A stretch of 64,000 nt of DNA from Arthrobacter terrae (GTDB taxonomy: Bacteria; Actinomycetota; Actinomycetes; Actinomycetales; Micrococcaceae), in NCBI RefSeq assembly GCF_015708085.1, contig NZ_JADNYM010000009.1, positions 1-64,000 of the forward strand. The letters are read 5' to 3'. The notes beneath the pieces are model-generated. The model had not been told where the DNA came from, ran no database searches, and was given only the letters and a program-made list of their open reading frames with translations. Both the position numbers and the translations under genes were made by a program. Below are positions 26,291 to 36,293 of this stretch, one piece after another (the stretch's first letter is position 1; each line of letters starts with the position of its first letter).

Positions 26291-28927
26291 ATGCTCCAGC
26301 CTGGCTCGCTTCTGCATCTTCGCGGCCCAGCAACAAGGTTCTGCGTGTACATCGCGGTTTCCGTGTTGCTCGTCACATCAGCCGCCGTCAGTCCGGCGTC
26401 AGCGGACGTAACACCGCCTGTTCGGGACAGCAAAACTCAGGCGACGACGTCGCCAGCACCGACGCCCGACCCGATCGCGGTACCAACGACGACGCCGACG
26501 CCCGACCCGATCGCCGTACCAACGACGACGCCTAAAATGTCGCTCGCTCCCACAACAACGCCTTCCCCTGCGGACAGGACAGCGACCGCTGAGCCGTCAG
26601 CGCTGAACGTCCCTTCGTCTGGCGCCGATCCGGGGCATGCTATGGGCAAGGCCGGAAAGGACGCACCCGCCAGTTCGGGTTCAGCGTCCGCCGGAAGTCC
26701 AAAGCTAATGGACCCCCACGCGCTATCTGTCAAAACCGCGGGTCAGCCCTCTGGGACTTCGGGTATGCCTATGGGCATCGACGTCAGCGGCTGGCAGGGG
26801 AATGTGAATTGGGCTGCGCAGCGGAACAACGGTGTGCGCTTCGCTTACGTCAAAGCCTCCGAAGGTACCTCTGCGATGAACGACTATTTCGGACAGCAAT
26901 ATAACGGAGCAGCCGCCGTGGGCATTCTTCGCGGTGCCTACCACTATGCCCGGCCGGACCTATCGAGCGGAGCCAGCGAAGCTCGAACCTTTGCTAACAG
27001 CGGCGGAGGCTGGGCAGCCGATGGACGCACGCTGCCCGGTGTCCTCGATCTTGAGGCCGGCACCCCGCGGACTTCAGGAACTTGCTATGGGAAGACCCCC
27101 GGGCAGCTTACCGCTTGGACCCGGGACTTCACCAGCACCTACAAGGCGCTAACCGGGCGCGATGCTGTCATTTACACCGGATACTACTTTTGGCAGGATT
27201 GCCTTGGCGGTACCGCCTCGTTCAGCGGCACCAATCCCCTGTGGATTGCGGCCTACGGTGCTGCTGCAAATAATGTTTACATTCCCGGCGGCTGGCCGCA
27301 GTACACGTTCTGGCAATACACGAGCGATGGTGGCGACCAGAACGTCTTTAACGGCTCCTATAGCCAGCTTCAGGCGTTTGCCGCGACCGCCGGTTCTGAG
27401 CCAGGAACGCTCTTGGTTAAAGGAACCTCAGATCCCACTATTTACATGCTTAGCGGTTCCAGCAAATATGCCATACCGGATTGGGCTACGTTTCTGCGCT
27501 ACCAAGGCGTCAGCGCTCTGCTGACTCTTGACGATGGATACTTGGCCCGTCTCACCACGGGGCCCGCCGTGGGGCGGTTTGTCCGGTCGCCTGACGGCAC
27601 AATCTCCTTGCTGAACGGAGGCGCCCTCAATCGAGTACCGAATTGTTCCATGATGAATGATTTCGGGGGCGGGAATTGCACAAATTGGGTACCGCTAAGC
27701 AATACTCAGCTGGCCCGCTTTTCCAAGGGCCCGGAGCTGGCCAATGCTGTGCTGCTGCCTGGCAGCCGTAATTTGTTCGTCAAAGGCGGTGCCACGCGTG
27801 AGTACTTCGATGTCAGCGCACTGACCCAGGCAGGTCTGCCGACCAGACAGATCTCCCTTCCTGAAGACATGTTTACTAGTGTCCCGAGAGGTACGCCGAT
27901 CATGCGTGCGGACTCTATCGCCATCGATCGCGAGACGGGAACTCCATATCTATACACGTTGGGCCAGCTCCACGCCCTTCCCGTTTCAGTCAATAAGGAG
28001 AACGTCTGGACTCGGTCCTTGGCCGTTTATCACATGGACGCGGTCAGCCTCGGCAAGCTCAAAAAGACTGGTCCTTACACGGGGTGGGCGGCCAATGCTT
28101 CCGGCTCCAAGGCTTATCTCGTGGGTTCGGAGAAAAAGTTTCAGCTGACTTCCGCACCTAATTGGGGTGTGTCTGTTACAACGATGTCCGATGGGCTCTT
28201 GGCTCTCATCGCCAATGGGAGCAGAATCTCGCTGCCTGCCCTCATTTCCATCGACACCAGTGCAAATATCTACGCGCTCGACGGTGGAAAATTCCGCCAA
28301 ATTTCAGATTGGGCGACGCTGACCAACCTCTTCGGTCCCACGCTGCCACCAATAGTTGACCTGCCGCCAATGGTGACGAACAGCCTAGCCCCCGCGGCGC
28401 CTATTTTGCCAACGGGCAAACTGTACGTCGCTCCCACTAGCCCCATGGTCTATCTCAGCGATGGTACGGGATCGATGGTGCCGCTGCCCAACTTCTCCAT
28501 CGCTTCCCGGCTCGGAATCAACGGTTATACCCATGTGTCCACCGCATCATTGGCTCCCTACAGAATATCCAATCAGGTCCTTACACCCGTTTTGAACTGC
28601 AACGGCGGCAAATATCTCCAGCGCAACGGTAAATTTGTGAGGCTATCAACGTCGGTATCCTCCACTGGCCTCCTCCCTTCAACAGCTCTGGCGCGTTCAA
28701 CCTGCCAGGCCTTGGGCGTTCCAGCATCGGGATTCACCACTGTTTCTAGACCAGTGTTCGTTATGGATGATGCTTCAAGTACCGTCTACTCGCTTCAGGG
28801 GAAGACTAAACGTCCCGTAGGAAATTGGGCTCGGCTGGTCTCCCTAAACGGTGGAAGGACCGATCCCATCATCGCAGTCTACGACGTCGCGACGCTGGCT
28901 TCCTTGCCATCCGGGAAGGCGGCCTAG
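26291..28927 (+). CDS. Secreted GH25 muramidase with long C-terminal repeat region
   Basis: The 878-aa protein has a signal peptide (YIAVSVLLVTSAAVSPASA, cleaved near residue 38), a Pro/Thr-rich linker with a duplicated 12-residue unit, and a GH25 lysozyme domain at about residues 160-365. Catalytic-site motifs are GIDVSGWQG, YVKASEG, GAYHYARP and GVLDLEAG. GH25 enzymes cleave the MurNAc-GlcNAc bond of peptidoglycan. The remaining 500 residues contain repeats centred on patterns like IYMLSGSSKYAIPDWATF and IYALDGGKFRQISDWATL, suggestive of a beta-propeller or wall-binding region. AAGGA lies 6 nt before the ATG. Confidence 0.9.
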   Translation: MLQPGSLLHLRGPATRFCVYIAVSVLLVTSAAVSPASADVTPPVRDSKTQATTSPAPTPDPIAVPTTTPTPDPIAVPTTTPKMSLAPTTTPSPADRTATAEPSALNVPSSGADPGHAMGKAGKDAPASSGSASAGSPKLMDPHALSVKTAGQPSGTSGMPMGIDVSGWQGNVNWAAQRNNGVRFAYVKASEGTSAMNDYFGQQYNGAAAVGILRGAYHYARPDLSSGASEARTFANSGGGWAADGRTLPGVLDLEAGTPRTSGTCYGKTPGQLTAWTRDFTSTYKALTGRDAVIYTGYYFWQDCLGGTASFSGTNPLWIAAYGAAANNVYIPGGWPQYTFWQYTSDGGDQNVFNGSYSQLQAFAATAGSEPGTLLVKGTSDPTIYMLSGSSKYAIPDWATFLRYQGVSALLTLDDGYLARLTTGPAVGRFVRSPDGTISLLNGGALNRVPNCSMMNDFGGGNCTNWVPLSNTQLARFSKGPELANAVLLPGSRNLFVKGGATREYFDVSALTQAGLPTRQISLPEDMFTSVPRGTPIMRADSIAIDRETGTPYLYTLGQLHALPVSVNKENVWTRSLAVYHMDAVSLGKLKKTGPYTGWAANASGSKAYLVGSEKKFQLTSAPNWGVSVTTMSDGLLALIANGSRISLPALISIDTSANIYALDGGKFRQISDWATLTNLFGPTLPPIVDLPPMVTNSLAPAAPILPTGKLYVAPTSPMVYLSDGTGSMVPLPNFSIASRLGINGYTHVSTASLAPYRISNQVLTPVLNCNGGKYLQRNGKFVRLSTSVSSTGLLPSTALARSTCQALGVPASGFTTVSRPVFVMDDASSTVYSLQGKTKRPVGNWARLVSLNGGRTDPIIAVYDVATLASLPSGKAA
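26461..26532. repeat. Two 36-nt tandem repeats in the GH25 gene
   Basis: Units 26461-26496 and 26497-26532 differ at one base and encode two copies of a Thr-Pro-Asp-Pro-Ile-Ala-Val-Pro-Thr-Thr-Thr-Pro linker unit. Confidence 0.9.
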
Positions 28928-29262
28928 AGGTAAGCCGATGAGGCTTTTGTCTGGACCCGAGGCTTATCCAGCATCATAGACGAGTCGCTAGAGACGAGGT
29001 CGTGCTGCTGTCCAGGGACCTGCGTGGGCTGATCGGGAACCCAAGATTACTAGCGTTCGGGTTCCCGGTCTGCCGTCCGGCATATGTCCCATACAACCGC
29101 TGACCTAAACTTCGTCCGTGGTGACCCAGCAGAAATGCGGTCCTTAGATATGCCTACTGGAACTGGCGTCGATTGATCAATGAGAGCACTGCCGGATCGC
29201 ATTCGTTGGATAGAGAGTGGAATCCTCCGCAGCAGCTTTGGTGTGACCACCGATGTAAATTC
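28928..29262. other. Intergenic region between convergent GH25 gene and rmlA
   Basis: These 335 nt contain no supportable gene. The only structure seen is the hairpin at 29031-29070. Confidence 0.5.
29031..29070. terminator. 12-bp hairpin between convergent genes
   Basis: GATCGGGAACCC (29031-29042) pairs with GGGTTCCCGGTC (29059-29070) with one G-U pair and a 16-nt loop. It lies between the GH25 gene and rmlA stops; no U-tract follows on either strand. Confidence 0.5.
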
Positions 29263-31191
<1,929 letters not shown>

Positions 31192-31194
31192 ATC

Positions 31195-32646
31195 GTGAGC
31201 ATTGCGTTTTCAAAGTCCTTGTCGGCAACGCAAACAGCAATTCCGGGACTGATCGTCTGCGACTTGCCCGTCCATGGCGATAACCGCGGCTGGTTCAAAG
31301 AAAACTGGCATCGTGAAAAGATGGCTGCACTGGGACTGCCGGACTTTACACCAGTACAGAATAACATTTCATTTAATGAAAAGGCAGGAACGACCCGTGG
31401 AATCCATGCGGAACCGTGGGACAAATTTGTCTCGGTCTCATCGGGACGAATATTTGGAGCATGGGTTGACCTCCGCGTAGGGCCTTCTTTTGGCGCCGTT
31501 TTTACTGCTGAACTTGACTCCTCAAAGGCAGTCTTTATTCCACGCGGGGTAGGAAATTCGTTTCAGACGTTGGAGGACAATACGTCCTACGTCTATCTGG
31601 TGAATGACCACTGGAGTGCTGAAGCCCAATCACACTATACATTTCTGAATTTAGCCGACGAGTCGGTTGCGATTGAATGGCCCATTCCGTTAGAGGAGGC
31701 GGAACTCTCGGATAAGGATAAGGCCCACCCGCGTATGGCCGATGTCTGCCCCATGGCGGCAAAGCAAACCTTGGTGGTGGGCGCGGATGGCCAATTAGGT
31801 AGCGCGCTGCGGGAGCTCTATGCCGACGACGCGAAAGTCGAGTTTGTAGGGCGAGTCGACTGTGACCTCACCGATGACAATTTCTACGCCTCCCGAAACT
31901 GGAAGGGCTATGACACCATCATTAACGCCGCGGCGTTCACCGCTGTCGATGCTGCCGAATCGCCCGATGGCCGGACCGCAGCGTGGAAAGTCAACGTTGA
32001 CGCCGTCACCAAGCTGGCGCGGGTGGCCATCGAAAACTCGTTGACAATGATCCACATTTCCAGCGATTATGTCTTCGACGGCACTCTGTCTGAGCACACA
32101 GAATATGAACAGCTTTCCCCGCTTAACGTCTACGGACAAACTAAGGCCGCCGGAGACGCCGTCGTGTCTCTTATCCCCCGGCATTACATTTTACGAACCA
32201 GCTGGGTGATCGGTTCTGGAAATAACTTCGTCACAACCATGGCATCCCTTGCAGAGAGAGGCATTTCACCGTCGGTAGTCAACGACCAGATTGGCCGGCT
32301 GACCTTTACACAAGACCTAGCCGCATGCATTCAACATCTGGTGTCCGTGACAGCCCCATACGGTACCTACAACATCACCAATGACGGCGATCCTCAGTCC
32401 TGGGCGGATATAGCCGCGGACGTCTTCGAGCTTGTGGGCGCAGGACGGGACTGCGTTAGCGGCGTCAGCACAGCGGAATACTTTGCAGGAAAGACTTCTG
32501 CCGCCCGACCCTTAAACAGCAGTCTTGATCTTGCAAAAATCAAGGCGGCTGGTTTTTTCCCGGCAGCGGCTAAGAAGCGGCTAGACATGTATGTTGCGTC
32601 CCTAGTCTCGTCTTCGGGTATGAGTGGGAGACCAACGACGACGTAA
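31195..32646 (+). CDS. Bifunctional RmlC-RmlD fusion (3,5-epimerase / dTDP-rhamnose synthase)
   Basis: The 483-aa product joins two enzymes. Residues 1 to about 180 are an RmlC-like cupin (DNRGWFKENWHREKMAALGL, QNNISFNEKAGTTRGIHAEPWDK, VFIPRGVGNSFQ); residues about 185-480 are RmlD (LVVGADGQLGSALREL, NAAAFTAVDAAE, HISSDYVFDG, SPLNVYGQTKAAGD). In the cupin, TRGIHAE keeps the catalytic His. The pair completes dTDP-L-rhamnose. The start is GTG at 31195, 3 nt after the rmlB stop, so the genes are cotranscribed. Confidence 0.93.
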   Translation: MSIAFSKSLSATQTAIPGLIVCDLPVHGDNRGWFKENWHREKMAALGLPDFTPVQNNISFNEKAGTTRGIHAEPWDKFVSVSSGRIFGAWVDLRVGPSFGAVFTAELDSSKAVFIPRGVGNSFQTLEDNTSYVYLVNDHWSAEAQSHYTFLNLADESVAIEWPIPLEEAELSDKDKAHPRMADVCPMAAKQTLVVGADGQLGSALRELYADDAKVEFVGRVDCDLTDDNFYASRNWKGYDTIINAAAFTAVDAAESPDGRTAAWKVNVDAVTKLARVAIENSLTMIHISSDYVFDGTLSEHTEYEQLSPLNVYGQTKAAGDAVVSLIPRHYILRTSWVIGSGNNFVTTMASLAERGISPSVVNDQIGRLTFTQDLAACIQHLVSVTAPYGTYNITNDGDPQSWADIAADVFELVGAGRDCVSGVSTAEYFAGKTSAARPLNSSLDLAKIKAAGFFPAAAKKRLDMYVASLVSSSGMSGRPTTT

Positions 32647-32820
32647 GCGCCGCCGGGGCTTCCCGGTAGGGTTCGGGGATCCATGATCATGCCGGCAACA
32701 GCATCGACATCATTGGCATGCCATGAAGGCTGATTAGCCGCAAACGAATTCCAGTCCCCGTCGCGACAAGAGGATCTTCACCTCAGGGCGACCTGTGGAT
32801 AGCCGGTAGACTATGGGATC

Positions 32821-33876
32821 ATGACGCAATTATGGACGGGCAACTCTGCCACCCCCCATCGTATTTCAGTAGTAGTTCCTGTATACAAGGGTGAGAGAAC
32901 CTTACCGGCCGTCATCGCCGAACTAGCGCCGTACTTCGAGCCGTCTATCTCCCCCGATGGCAACAACTACGCTGTTTCTGAAGTTCTGCTGGTCTTCGAT
33001 CATGGCCCGGACGACTCCGCCCGCGTCATCCGGGCGCTCATCGAAGAATACGACAATGTCCGCGGTGTCTGGCTGAGCCGGAATTTTGGACAACACCCGG
33101 CAACGCTTGCGGGCATGGCCTCCGCAGGCGGTGATTGGGTTGTCACCATGGACGAAGACGGCCAACACGATCCCTCGGCCATAGCCGACATGCTCGATAC
33201 CGCCATGCGCAATCAGTCAACCGTGGTTTATGCCGAGCCCAGCAATAGGGCACCGCACGGTGCACTGCGAAATCTGACGTCTAAGGGAGCTAAAAAAGTC
33301 GTCTCAACTCTCCTCTCGAATCCCGCAGCCCCCAGCTATCAAAGCTTTCGCCTCGTGGCGGGGGAAGTTGCACGTTCCGTGGCCGCCTACGCCGGCAACG
33401 CTGTTTACCTGGATGTTGCATTGGGCTGGATTGCTTCCAATGTCAGCACGTGTCCTGTCGCCCTGCGCGACGAAGGGGATCGCCAGTCGGGCTACCGCCT
33501 GCGTACCCTCCTCTCGCACTTCTGGCGTATGGTGATTTCCAGCGGGACCCGAGGGCTGCGAATGGTCAGCTTTATTGGGGCCATCTTTGCTCTCCTGGGC
33601 CTTGGAATGGCGGTATATCTGCTCATCGCTGCCTTAACCGGGCACATTGCCGGACAGCAGGGGTGGACCTCCACCATGATTGTATTGCTGATCGGCACAG
33701 GCGCCGTCCTGTTCTCGTTGGGGGTCATTGCCGAATACGTCGGCGTAAGTGTAAATATGGCGATGGGCAAGCCCGCCTACTTGATCGTAGGTGATCCCGC
33801 CGTCGGACCACTGGGCAAAGCTGCGGCGGTTAGAGAACGCCAGCCGTCCGTCGATCAGACCTCCTCAGATGCCTGA
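32821..33876 (+). CDS. GT2 glycosyltransferase, polyprenol-linked (DPM/GtrB-like)
   Basis: The 351-aa protein has a GT-A domain (ISVVVPVYKGERTLPAVI, SRNFGQHPATLAGMASAGGDWVVTMDEDGQHDP with the metal-binding Asp residues, and SYQSFRLV) and two C-terminal TM helices at about residues 240-310. The length and helices fit enzymes that load a sugar onto a polyprenyl phosphate. Its last 8 nt overlap the epimerase gene. The GtrA-like gene two positions downstream supports a GtrB-type role. Confidence 0.88.
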   Translation: MTQLWTGNSATPHRISVVVPVYKGERTLPAVIAELAPYFEPSISPDGNNYAVSEVLLVFDHGPDDSARVIRALIEEYDNVRGVWLSRNFGQHPATLAGMASAGGDWVVTMDEDGQHDPSAIADMLDTAMRNQSTVVYAEPSNRAPHGALRNLTSKGAKKVVSTLLSNPAAPSYQSFRLVAGEVARSVAAYAGNAVYLDVALGWIASNVSTCPVALRDEGDRQSGYRLRTLLSHFWRMVISSGTRGLRMVSFIGAIFALLGLGMAVYLLIAALTGHIAGQQGWTSTMIVLLIGTGAVLFSLGVIAEYVGVSVNMAMGKPAYLIVGDPAVGPLGKAAAVRERQPSVDQTSSDA

Positions 33877-34825
33877 TCCCGTTTGGGTAGTCGGGGCGGG
33901 AGGCTTATTGGGGACCGGCGTCGTGGATGAATTTCGGCGGCGGGGCCATGACATCCTGACTTCGCGTGTCCCATGGGCGCGTCCACAGGAGGCCAAGGCC
34001 GTCCTCCATGACGATGCCCTTCAACTCGCCGCCCGTGCTGCTGGACAGCCGTGGATCATCGCCTGGTGCGCAGGTGCCGGCGTCACTGGCTCCTCACAGC
34101 AGGATCTTGACACTGAACTTGAAGTCTTCGGCTCCGCTCTTGCTTCCATTGCTAAAGCGCTACACGGCCCGGGACATGCCTTGGGCCGCATGTTCCTAGC
34201 GTCCTCCGCAGGCGGAGTGTATGCCGGATCGCCCTGTCCTCCCTTCACTGAGGCCAGCCCGGTTCATCCGTTGGCGCCCTATGGTGTCGCCAAGCTTGCG
34301 GCTGAGCGGCTGACCGCAGACTTTGCTGCCGCCTCCGAAACCTCCGTCCTGATCGGCCGCATCGCAAACCTGTATGGTCCAGGACAGAACCTGGCTAAAC
34401 CACAGGGGCTGATTTCCGTCTTGGTTAAGGCCCATCTGACGGGCCAGCCCGCATCGGTCTATGTGTCTTTGGACACGTTGCGCGACTATCTCTACATCGA
34501 CGACGCCGCCCGGCTTGTGGCAGATAGTATAGACCGCCTTGCCGGCCCTGATGTAGCCTCCGGCTCGGCAATCATCAAAATTCTAGCCACTCAGCGTGCA
34601 GATACCATCGGAGCACTCGTCGGAGCCTGCCGGATGGTCTTTAAACAGCGACCTCGAATAGTCCTTGGTGCGTCCCCTCATGCCAAAGTCCAGGCTCACG
34701 ATCTACGAATGAAGTCCGTTGTTTGGCCGGAGCTCGACCGCAGGACCTTTACCCCGCTTGCTGTCGGCATCGATGCTACGGTCCGGGACATGGCAGGTCG
34801 TAGAAATAGGGATGGCCGACTATGA
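33869..34825 (+). CDS. NAD-dependent epimerase/dehydratase (extended SDR)
   Basis: The 318-aa product begins MPDPVWVVGAGGLLGTGVVDEF, a Rossmann GxxGxxG nucleotide site, and has FLASSAGGVYAG, YGVAKLAAE (Tyr-x3-Lys) and RIANLYGPGQNL. It probably modifies a nucleotide sugar for the surrounding glycosyltransferases; the substrate cannot be read from sequence. The ATG at 33869 overlaps the glycosyltransferase stop by 8 nt and has no strong Shine-Dalgarno. Confidence 0.82.
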   Translation: MPDPVWVVGAGGLLGTGVVDEFRRRGHDILTSRVPWARPQEAKAVLHDDALQLAARAAGQPWIIAWCAGAGVTGSSQQDLDTELEVFGSALASIAKALHGPGHALGRMFLASSAGGVYAGSPCPPFTEASPVHPLAPYGVAKLAAERLTADFAAASETSVLIGRIANLYGPGQNLAKPQGLISVLVKAHLTGQPASVYVSLDTLRDYLYIDDAARLVADSIDRLAGPDVASGSAIIKILATQRADTIGALVGACRMVFKQRPRIVLGASPHAKVQAHDLRMKSVVWPELDRRTFTPLAVGIDATVRDMAGRRNRDGRL

Positions 34826-34859
34826 CCCGTATCCCACCTCTCGGCACAGCGAGGAATCC

Positions 34860-35327
34860 GTGAGTACTCAAACATCCCAGCCGAATGAGCCCATTCGCGG
34901 CATAACAGCCGGCCCTCCCGGTCCTCTTCGGAAGTTCGTCAAGGACGAGAGAGTTGCTTTCCTCTTGGTGGGCGGAGCGAATACCGCCTTTAGCACCGGG
35001 CTGTTCATTGTGCTTGCCCTTGCCTTTCCAAGCACACCGTCGTTCATTCTCCTGACTGTCTCGTGGACTATTTCGCTGGTGTCAGTCTTCATGGTCTACA
35101 GGAAACTGGTGTTCCGGGTCAGCGGACATTTCTGGCTCGATTTGGGCCGCTTTGCGTTAGTCAACCTCACGTCCTTGGGTCTTAACGTGCTCCTGCTGGG
35201 GATCCTGGCCGACGTGCTGGGCTGGCCTCGAATACCGACGCAGCTTGGCATTACCGTAATTTCGGTGGTTGTCAGCTATTTTGGCCACAAGTATTTTTCG
35301 TTTCGCCGGTCGGCGGACAAAGCATGA
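34860..35327 (+). CDS. GtrA-like membrane protein
   Basis: The 155-aa protein has four TM helices and the GtrA patterns FLLVGGANTAFSTGLFIVL, VSWTISLVSVFMVYRKLVFR and VVVSYFGHKYFSFRR. GtrA-like proteins are thought to flip polyprenyl-linked sugars. The GTG at 34860 is preferred because GAGGA lies about 4 nt upstream; an ATG at 34812 would overlap the epimerase gene. It fits functionally with the GtrB-like transferase at 32821-33876. Confidence 0.82.
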   Translation: MSTQTSQPNEPIRGITAGPPGPLRKFVKDERVAFLLVGGANTAFSTGLFIVLALAFPSTPSFILLTVSWTISLVSVFMVYRKLVFRVSGHFWLDLGRFALVNLTSLGLNVLLLGILADVLGWPRIPTQLGITVISVVVSYFGHKYFSFRRSADKA

Positions 35328-35372
35328 TCGTTTCTTCCGAGAGCCCCTTCTTCTTCGCATTAGGAATCCAGC

Positions 35373-36233
35373 ATGAACCCTAAAGTCTCCGTCGTCATTC
35401 CCGCCTACAATAACGCCCACTACATTGCTGAGACACTGGACTCAGTGCTTAACCAGACCTATGACGATTTCGAGGTCATCATCGCCGATCACTCTTCCAT
35501 CGATGGTACGGCTGAGATCATTAATAAATACGCCGATCATCCGAAAATTCGGATTTTGAGCCCAACAGTCGTGGGCGGCGGAGCTCAGGCCAATTGGAAT
35601 CGAGTCAGCTCCGAAGCCACCGGTACGTACCTTAAACTGGTATGCGGCGACGATGTCATCGCTCCTACGGCGTTGGCGGAGCAGGTGGCCGCGTTGGAAT
35701 CTCACCCATCGGCCGTTCTGGTTGCGTGCCTGCGGGATCTGATGGATGCTAATGGCGAAATTTTCATTAGGAGCCGAGGGCTTCAGGGCATTTCAGGACT
35801 CGTCACTGGCGAAGAAGCCATCCGCCAGACAGTTCGAAATGGGACAAACATTTTTGGCGAACCGGCATGCGTCATGTTTAAACGCGAACTGCTGGAACTC
35901 GAAGGCGGCTGGGATAATTCTTACCCTTATCTAATTGACGAGGCGACCTATGCCCGTATCTGCCAACACGGAGATGTCGTTGCCCTTCGCAAGAGCTTGG
36001 CATTCTTCCGTATAAGTGCGAGCCAATGGAGCGTCCGGCTAGCCCGGAAGCAGTCGGATCAGGCCATTGCCTTCCACCGCCAGGTTTCGAAACAAATACC
36101 GGGAGTCATCAGCAGCCTTGACCTGGGACTGGGAAACCTTAAAGCCATCGCCATGTCCTATGCCCGGCGTCTGGTTTATCTCCGCCTGCGTGGTCGGATG
36201 GGACGCGAAAAGGCGGTCGAAAGCACTGTCTAG
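35373..36233 (+). CDS. GT2 family glycosyltransferase
   Basis: The 286-aa GT-A enzyme has VSVVIPAYNNAHYIAETLDSVLNQTYDDFEVIIADHSSIDG at the N-terminus and LKLVCGDDVIAP with the DxD-type metal site. No TM helix is seen, so it acts in the cytoplasm at the membrane face. TAGGAA lies about 8 nt before the ATG. It probably adds a sugar in the same polysaccharide pathway; donor and acceptor are unknown. Confidence 0.88.
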   Translation: MNPKVSVVIPAYNNAHYIAETLDSVLNQTYDDFEVIIADHSSIDGTAEIINKYADHPKIRILSPTVVGGGAQANWNRVSSEATGTYLKLVCGDDVIAPTALAEQVAALESHPSAVLVACLRDLMDANGEIFIRSRGLQGISGLVTGEEAIRQTVRNGTNIFGEPACVMFKRELLELEGGWDNSYPYLIDEATYARICQHGDVVALRKSLAFFRISASQWSVRLARKQSDQAIAFHRQVSKQIPGVISSLDLGLGNLKAIAMSYARRLVYLRLRGRMGREKAVESTV

Positions 36234-36293
36234 CCAGCGCGCGTGCCCATTCAGTTTTCATTTATATTGCCGCATGAACGGACCATTCCTGCA

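Noticed and set aside
26461-26532. Direct repeats considered as a CRISPR array
   Set aside because: The two 36-nt units are contiguous with no spacers and encode a protein linker. No array or cas gene was seen anywhere in the window.
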